From positions 1 to 45,938 of the forward strand of contig JANQQS010000223.1 of assembly GCA_028284955.1 (NCBI GenBank): a DNA stretch of 45,938 bases. Direction: 5' to 3'. The position numbers were made by a program, and so were the translations under genes. This document shows positions 41,444 to 45,938 of the stretch, piece after piece. Source of the stretch: Myxococcota bacterium (lineage in GTDB: Bacteria; Myxococcota_A; Polyangia; Polyangiales; Houyiibacteriaceae). Under the pieces are notes generated by a model. The model was not told the DNA's origin, made no database searches, and worked only from the letters and a program-made list of their open reading frames with translations. Positions within the stretch are counted from its first letter, which is position 1, and each line of letters starts with the position of its first letter.

Positions 41444-43561
41444 ATGCTGCGGTTCGGTCGATTTCGTGAAGGGCGCGTGGCGACAGCCGCGTTGGGCATC
41501 GCTGCGTCGGGTATCGTCGCGTCGGGCTCCATTGGGTGCGGGGATGACGATGCCTCGGGATCTCGCGACGGCGGCGTTGACGGCGGCGCTGTAGCGGATG
41601 CAGGGGATATCCGAGATGCTTCGACCGACGCCGGGTCACCGGTTGACCTAAACGTCGCGCTGCAGACGAACGGGCTGGTATTCCGAACGCTTTTTTCGGT
41701 GACGGGTTCGGCGGATGGGCTTGACGGATCGGGGGTGGCGAGCACAGAGCCGCCCCAAAGCGCAATCTACACCTCACCAAATCGCGGCCCTGCGGAAGTG
41801 CCGGGAGGAAACGAAGTCGTCGCGCGCGCCGACGATCTCGGCCTCGCGTCGACAGACGATTTGGATGCGCTGTCCACGCTTCACCAACCGAACAGCTTTT
41901 CGCCCTACTACTTTTCGGTGTTGGATGTCCCAGCCCAAGACGAAGGGTTGCCAGGAACCGGTGTCCGCGAGGAATCTGACGAAGGCGAAGACCCCGGAGA
42001 CATCTTTCAATCGGCCGGTTTCGGCGTCAAGAGCGCTCCCGGACGAAATCATGTCTACACCGACGAAGTTCGCATCGGCCTTCAGCCCGCGACCACTGGA
42101 GGCACGCCTCTCGACAATCTCAACGCGCTCGATTTCGCGGGTGATGTATCGGTTGCCCGGGTGTTCTTCTCCGTTGCGCGAGGGGCGCAGGGTGCGCCCG
42201 GCAGCGCAGTGGCCGGCGTCGACGAGGATCAACGGCCGTGCACGCTATTTGAATCCATGCTCGATGGAAGCAATCGCGTGGTGTTCACGTGCGACGAGCT
42301 GGGCCTCGTGCCCGGTGACGATATCGACGGCGTAGTCGTCCGGGGGCAAACGGAAGCGGGCGTGGTGCTGTTTAGCGTGGATGACTCGTCGAGCGGCAAA
42401 GTTGGTTCCGCGGTACTCGGAGAACAAAGCGGAGAGGCGCATGAAGCGGACGTGTTCCGCTCCATCGGGGACGGGACCAACACCCTGCAGCTCGAGGAAG
42501 TCGCCCTGGGGCTCCAGGATCAAACCGTTCAAGACGAAGTCGATGCGCTCGCGATCTTGGATCTAACGCCGCTCGGCTACTTCACGATTTTGCCGCCGCC
42601 GCGAAGGGAACCGCCACCCTATGGCGACCCTCCGCCAGGCTCCGACCCGGGGGATCGCGAGTCACTCCTGCCGCTTTGGAAAGCGGCGCTGCTTACGACC
42701 CGACCGGAGGTCATCAGCTATTCACCCACCGAAACGGTGACCCATCCGTGCGGGCACACCGACTCACCATGCCCAAACTTCAGCGTCGACACCGCAACCG
42801 TTCCGTCAGCGCCGCTCCGGCCCACCGGAACCATCGGCCTCGTCACCCCCATCGGCTGTGAAACACTCTTGGGCCTCTGCGGACCAAACGGTGTGCTTTC
42901 AAACCCTCACGCGGAGCAGATCGACGGCGTGCAAGTTTCAGAATATGCGCACTACCAGGTCGATTACTGCGAGGCTGGCGGAGAGCCGCAAGTCTTTGTC
43001 ACGGTCAATATCACCGAGGCCCCGCGAACCGCTCAGCCCACCACCAAATTCGAAACGACAACCTGTTTACGCGCGCGAAGCGGCTTCTACAATGCAGCGG
43101 CCTCCGGATTTGCCTTCGATCTCGCGAATGGCTGTTCGACGCTGGTCAACACCATCCAACCCAACACCGACGACGACGATGATTTCTACGGCGTCGAAAT
43201 CACCAGCGGCGGGGGCGGAGGAAACCCAACCAGCTTCAATCGCATTCAGGCTCCCGCATGCAGCGTGAGCGCGGGCAACTACCTGATCAGCATCGTCGGC
43301 GCTCGCGGATTGCGGGATCAATCACCTGCCGAGCGGATCGATCCCGTCGACCTCGATCAGGCAGTCGAATACACGATCACCTCGTTTGTCGCCCCCGTTT
43401 CCGACCCCTTCGGCGTCGACACCGGCGTCTACGAGCTCGCGTCGGCGCCCAAAATCGACGGCGCCGAGCGGCGATTCTACCAAACTACGCTGGCGTGCGA
43501 CGCGCCGAACTACGCATGCGACGATATTCCCGATACGCTCCTCGACGATGACGACTTTTGA
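41444..43561 (+). CDS. Large acidic lipoprotein of unknown function
   Basis: 705 aa from ATG 41444. Signal region with basic start (MLRFGRFREGR), hydrophobic part and lipobox SIGC, followed by an Asp/Ser/Gly linker (CGDDDASGSRDGGVDGG). The rest is beta-rich with internal similarity: segments ending in LGL and VDAL recur (ADDLGLASTDDLDALS, EVRIGLQPATTGGTPLDNLNALD, DELGLVPGDDIDGVV, EVALGLQDQTVQDEVDALAIL), suggesting four repeated modules of about 90-110 residues, followed by a Pro-rich linker and a Cys-containing C-terminal domain. The last residues are acidic (DIPDTLLDDDDF). The stop shares TTGA with the proposed start of the carboxylase-like gene. Confidence 0.7.
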   Translation: MLRFGRFREGRVATAALGIAASGIVASGSIGCGDDDASGSRDGGVDGGAVADAGDIRDASTDAGSPVDLNVALQTNGLVFRTLFSVTGSADGLDGSGVASTEPPQSAIYTSPNRGPAEVPGGNEVVARADDLGLASTDDLDALSTLHQPNSFSPYYFSVLDVPAQDEGLPGTGVREESDEGEDPGDIFQSAGFGVKSAPGRNHVYTDEVRIGLQPATTGGTPLDNLNALDFAGDVSVARVFFSVARGAQGAPGSAVAGVDEDQRPCTLFESMLDGSNRVVFTCDELGLVPGDDIDGVVVRGQTEAGVVLFSVDDSSSGKVGSAVLGEQSGEAHEADVFRSIGDGTNTLQLEEVALGLQDQTVQDEVDALAILDLTPLGYFTILPPPRREPPPYGDPPPGSDPGDRESLLPLWKAALLTTRPEVISYSPTETVTHPCGHTDSPCPNFSVDTATVPSAPLRPTGTIGLVTPIGCETLLGLCGPNGVLSNPHAEQIDGVQVSEYAHYQVDYCEAGGEPQVFVTVNITEAPRTAQPTTKFETTTCLRARSGFYNAAASGFAFDLANGCSTLVNTIQPNTDDDDDFYGVEITSGGGGGNPTSFNRIQAPACSVSAGNYLISIVGARGLRDQSPAERIDPVDLDQAVEYTITSFVAPVSDPFGVDTGVYELASAPKIDGAERRFYQTTLACDAPNYACDDIPDTLLDDDDF

Positions 43562-44952
43562 GGACAAGAACGACTGAGAACCAATCCGCCTCGAGCGACC
43601 AGCGAATCGAAACCGCACTCTTCGCTCCGGTCGACATCGCTTCACTGGTCGTTTTTCGCGTCTCGTTCGGCTTCCTTCTCGCTCAGAGCGCGTGGACACA
43701 TCTGAAAGACGGTCGAGTTTATACACTGTTCGTCGAGCCCACCGTTCACTTTCACTACTTCGGTTTCAGCTGGATCAAGCCGCTCTCGCACGCCGGAATG
43801 AGCTTGCTCTTCGCTGCAATCGTTGCGCTCGGCATCGCTGTGGCAGTGGGCGCATTCTATCGATGCAGTGCCGCACTGCTGTGCCTCGCTCACGTGTACG
43901 TCTTTCTTCTCGACCAAGCCCGTTACCTGAACCACGAGTATCTGATTTGTTTGCTTGCGTTTCTTATGACGTTCATTCCCGCCCACCGCGCGATGTCGCT
44001 CGACGCTCGCTGGCGACCGAAGTTGCAGCGCGACGATATTCCTCAATGGGCGCTCGGACTCCTCCGTACGCAAATCGGGTTGGTTTATTTCTTTGCTGGC
44101 GTCGCGAAGATCAATCCCGACTGGCTGAGCGGACAACCGCTGACGATGTGGCTACAAAGCCGATCCGGAGTTCCCGTGGTGGGGCCATGGCTCGCGATGC
44201 CTTCGGCCGGGCTCGCGTTCAGCTACGCGGGGCTTGTCCTCGACCTGTTCGCAGTGCCGCTGCTCATGATGGGTCGCACGCGCGCGTGGATATTCGCCAC
44301 GCTGGTGCTGTTTCACGGCATCAACGCCGCGCTCTTTCGCATTGGCGTGTTTCCTTGGCTCATGATCGCAGCAACGACGCTCTTTCTCCCGCCCGGATGG
44401 CCGCGTCGCGTGCGTTTGTTCTTTTGCGCTCATACAACGCCGCACGCGGCTAACAACCCCAGCGTCATCGCCCCGCAAACGACGCGGCGCCAGCGGCTAT
44501 GGATGCTCGCCATCAGTGCGTATGTGACCCTTCAAATCGCGTTGCCGCTTCGTCATTTCTTCTATCCTGGCCCTGTCCACTGGACCGAAGAAGGCCACAA
44601 ATACGCGTGGCACATGAAACTCAGGCGAAAACGAGGTCGTATCCATTACCGAGTACGCGATCCAGGCTCCGAACGACAGTGGATCGTCAATCCCGGCGCC
44701 GAGCTCCATGACTGGCAATTGAGAAAACTCGCGACGCGCCCTGAACTCATTCTGCAACACGCCCATCGCATCGCGAGGCGCTTTTCGGCTCGCGGCGTGG
44801 AGGACGTGGAAGTCTACGCCGAAAGCCACGCTTCGCTCAACGGACGACGTCCGCAGCGATTGGTGGCATCAGACGTCGATCTCGCAAAGACTAAGGATTC
44901 ATTCTCCCCGGCCCCCTGGATCGTCCCCTTCAAACCGGCGCCGCTGCCCTAG
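43558..44952 (+). CDS. Vitamin K-dependent gamma-carboxylase homologue (HTTM domain)
   Basis: 464 aa. An N-terminal horizontally-transferred-transmembrane (HTTM) domain with several membrane helices (30-285) and a C-terminal globular part. It follows the animal gamma-glutamyl carboxylase closely at key places: YFFAGVAKINPDW (178-189) aligns with human AGVKKLDADW, keeping the catalytic Lys218 equivalent as Lys184; LNHEYLICLLAFL; WTEEGHKYAWHMKLRRKRG (342-360) matches the human WTEEGHRFSW segment; and the C-terminal VYAESHASLNGRRPQRL resembles the human counterpart. The proposed start is TTG overlapping the upstream stop. Human GGCX is longer (758 aa). The substrate in bacteria is unknown; flanking acidic lipoproteins are candidates (inference). 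Confidence 0.8.
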   Translation: MRTRTTENQSASSDQRIETALFAPVDIASLVVFRVSFGFLLAQSAWTHLKDGRVYTLFVEPTVHFHYFGFSWIKPLSHAGMSLLFAAIVALGIAVAVGAFYRCSAALLCLAHVYVFLLDQARYLNHEYLICLLAFLMTFIPAHRAMSLDARWRPKLQRDDIPQWALGLLRTQIGLVYFFAGVAKINPDWLSGQPLTMWLQSRSGVPVVGPWLAMPSAGLAFSYAGLVLDLFAVPLLMMGRTRAWIFATLVLFHGINAALFRIGVFPWLMIAATTLFLPPGWPRRVRLFFCAHTTPHAANNPSVIAPQTTRRQRLWMLAISAYVTLQIALPLRHFFYPGPVHWTEEGHKYAWHMKLRRKRGRIHYRVRDPGSERQWIVNPGAELHDWQLRKLATRPELILQHAHRIARRFSARGVEDVEVYAESHASLNGRRPQRLVASDVDLAKTKDSFSPAPWIVPFKPAPLP

Positions 44953-45116
44953 GAGGCTGGTGTCAAACGCGGACCGAGGGTCGCGCAGCGCCGGCAGGCC
45001 AGTCGTCGCATCCGCGAACCGAGGAAATGCCGAAGCATTTTCGAGCGTGAGGGGATGGCGGCGAATGGCCTTGCCGCGGCACGCAAGCCGACGGGAGCGT
45101 TTGACACCAGCCTCCT
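44951..45116 (+). repeat. 166-nt imperfect giant hairpin with perfect 20-bp ends
   Basis: 44951-44970 and 45097-45116 are exact reverse complements. Between them the arms continue to pair imperfectly (GCAGGCCAG... opposite a similar GCAAGGCCA...). At the exact centre AAATGC-CGAA-GCATTT (45025-45040) forms the closing stem and tetraloop. The element starts over the TAG stop (44950-44952) of the carboxylase gene. No flanking target-site duplication is visible. Could be a MITE-like element or a structured RNA or terminator. The remaining 89 bp before the next gene hold only its ribosome-binding site. Confidence 0.9.
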
Positions 45117-45205
45117 GGTGCTCAGCCCCATGTGCGTCAACCGACCGCGAGATATTTGCTGCATCGCGCAGTTTGACGGTACACGACACGCGAGGAGGGA
45201 ACGAC

Positions 45206-45832
45206 ATGACACATCGACGAATCGCGACCCTGGGGGCACTGGCCGCTGCACTGGTCTTTGGAATGGGTTGCGGCGACGACGACTCATCCAGCAGCGACGC
45301 CGGCACTGGCCCGTCCGATTCCGGAACCACCACCATCGATTCCAGTACAACGACCAACGACTCCGGAACCACCACCAGCGACGCAGGAAGCGGCAGCGAC
45401 TTCACGGTCCCATCAACCGTTCAAATGGCGATGAGCATCGGAGCACCCAGCCGGAGCGCGGCGCTCTGCCAAAACTTTGTCTTCGGCGGTACGATTGGCT
45501 TCTCCCTCCAGCAAAGCGGATTCAGCAGCTGCCCAGGCGGCGCCGCGTACGTTAGCTTCGTACAGCGCACGGATCTGGACACCAACCCCTACCAGGTATT
45601 CGCCGGCGAATTTATTCCGAGCGTCGATTCCGCCAGCGACGACTACACCGCTGTCGACATCATGAGCACGACCACTGGCACCCTCACTCAGGGAACCGGA
45701 GAAACCGCCGACCAAATCACCGAAATCCCGCCTGCCACCGACGTCACCATCACCACCGGCGAGTTTTCAAACCTCACCTTCCGCTTTCAAGACGACGAAG
45801 TCACAGTGACCGCGTTCGAACGCTCAAACTAG
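45206..45832 (+). CDS. Small lipoprotein with Asp/Ser/Thr-rich linker
   Basis: 208 aa from ATG 45206 with a strong ribosome-binding site (AGGAGGG). Signal MTHRRIATLGALAAALVFGMGC ends in a lipobox Cys at 22. A long Asp/Ser/Thr/Gly linker (23-65) with repeated DSGTTT-like units precedes a beta-rich domain of about 135 residues (STVQMAMSIGAPSRSAALCQNF to FRFQDDEVTVTAFERSN). Not recognised. It lies downstream of the carboxylase-like gene and is acidic, like the lipoprotein upstream of it. The stop codon overlaps the 98-bp terminal repeat by three bases. Confidence 0.75.
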   Translation: MTHRRIATLGALAAALVFGMGCGDDDSSSSDAGTGPSDSGTTTIDSSTTTNDSGTTTSDAGSGSDFTVPSTVQMAMSIGAPSRSAALCQNFVFGGTIGFSLQQSGFSSCPGGAAYVSFVQRTDLDTNPYQVFAGEFIPSVDSASDDYTAVDIMSTTTGTLTQGTGETADQITEIPPATDVTITTGEFSNLTFRFQDDEVTVTAFERSN

Positions 45833-45926
45833 AGCAGTGCCCTTTTGGCCTGATCGCGGCTTACCTCCCCTGCTCGGCCAGCCGAAGTACCCGACGTACG
45901 TCGGCTGGCCTGCGCTGCCGGGGCGC
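45829..45926 (+). repeat. 98-bp repeat, right copy of window-spanning inverted pair
   Basis: Exact reverse complement of bases 1-98. It begins one base before the TAG stop (45830-45832) of the last lipoprotein gene. The 10-bp stem is at 45876-45885 and 45901-45910. Twelve further bases (45927-45938) belong to this side only. Part of it (CTGGCCTGC and the GC-rich stretch after it) faintly resembles an arm of the 166-nt hairpin at 44951, so the copy may itself be half of a larger palindrome cut by the window end. Confidence 0.9.
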
Positions 45927-45938
45927 TCGCGCTCAGAC

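Noticed and set aside
44951-45116. Insertion sequence remnant with transposase
   Set aside because: Terminal inverted repeats are present but there is no ORF inside and no target-site duplication at the edges.

Overview
This is a GC-rich bacterial window (roughly 60 % G+C by eye) with about 36 protein genes, one tRNA and almost no spare DNA. No rRNA, CRISPR array, phage, integron or intact transposase is visible. The gene content points to a large-genome deltaproteobacterium of the Myxococcota type. Clues are several lipoproteins with Asp/Ser/Gly-rich linkers after the lipobox Cys, PEGA, SLH and lamin-tail domain proteins, a Roadblock/MglB-like protein near accBC and a long TPR-acidic linker-TPR protein, a MinD-like ATPase fused to a J-like domain and a RodZ-type HTH, and a vitamin-K-carboxylase-like membrane protein. 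The phylum is inferred, not proven.

Layout. 1-4053: SDR dehydrogenase and dihydroneopterin aldolase-cupin fusion on the minus strand, divergent from an aminotransferase-LysR pair. 4166-5754: two unrecognised exported proteins; the first has a sensible in-frame continuation behind a TGA. 5783-11063: a tight six-gene minus-strand operon (HNH nuclease, MinD-J-HTH fusion, maf, yggS, phosphoglycosyl transferase, archaeal-type GAPDH homologue), with neighbours coupled by short overlaps or small gaps. 11239-16762: surface lipoprotein, recD2, and ribosomal protein L3 paired with rlmE away from the S10 cluster. 16797-17053: a VapB-like antitoxin with only the first codons of its PIN toxin left. 17150-23644: an amidase-glnD-TPR lipoprotein-ppk2 operon, in which GlnD keeps its nucleotidyltransferase motif but has lost HD-domain metal ligands. 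23749-27538: PEGA protein and two coupled lipoproteins (the second with Ig-like and SLH domains). 27605-34170: purM-purN-FAD oxidoreductase facing folC, accD and pgeF. 34451-41359: two SCP2-like proteins, tRNA-Leu(AAG), Roadblock protein, aroQ, accB, accC and a SgmX-like TPR protein. 41444-45832: two acidic lipoproteins flanking a vitamin-K-dependent-carboxylase homologue.

The strongest unexplained signal is between and at the ends of genes. Three kinds of structured repeat occur and several start exactly at a stop codon: (i) a perfect 98-bp inverted repeat forming both ends of the window; (ii) a family of double/triple hairpins whose stems change in a compensatory way while a short loop stays constant (three clear copies, one likely diverged copy); (iii) a 166-nt imperfect hairpin with 20-bp perfect ends and a CGAA loop at its centre, behind the carboxylase gene. 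Short tandem repeats (12-18 bp) also cluster at the 3' ends of genes. Together these look like a set of stop-codon-associated repeat elements typical of this genome.
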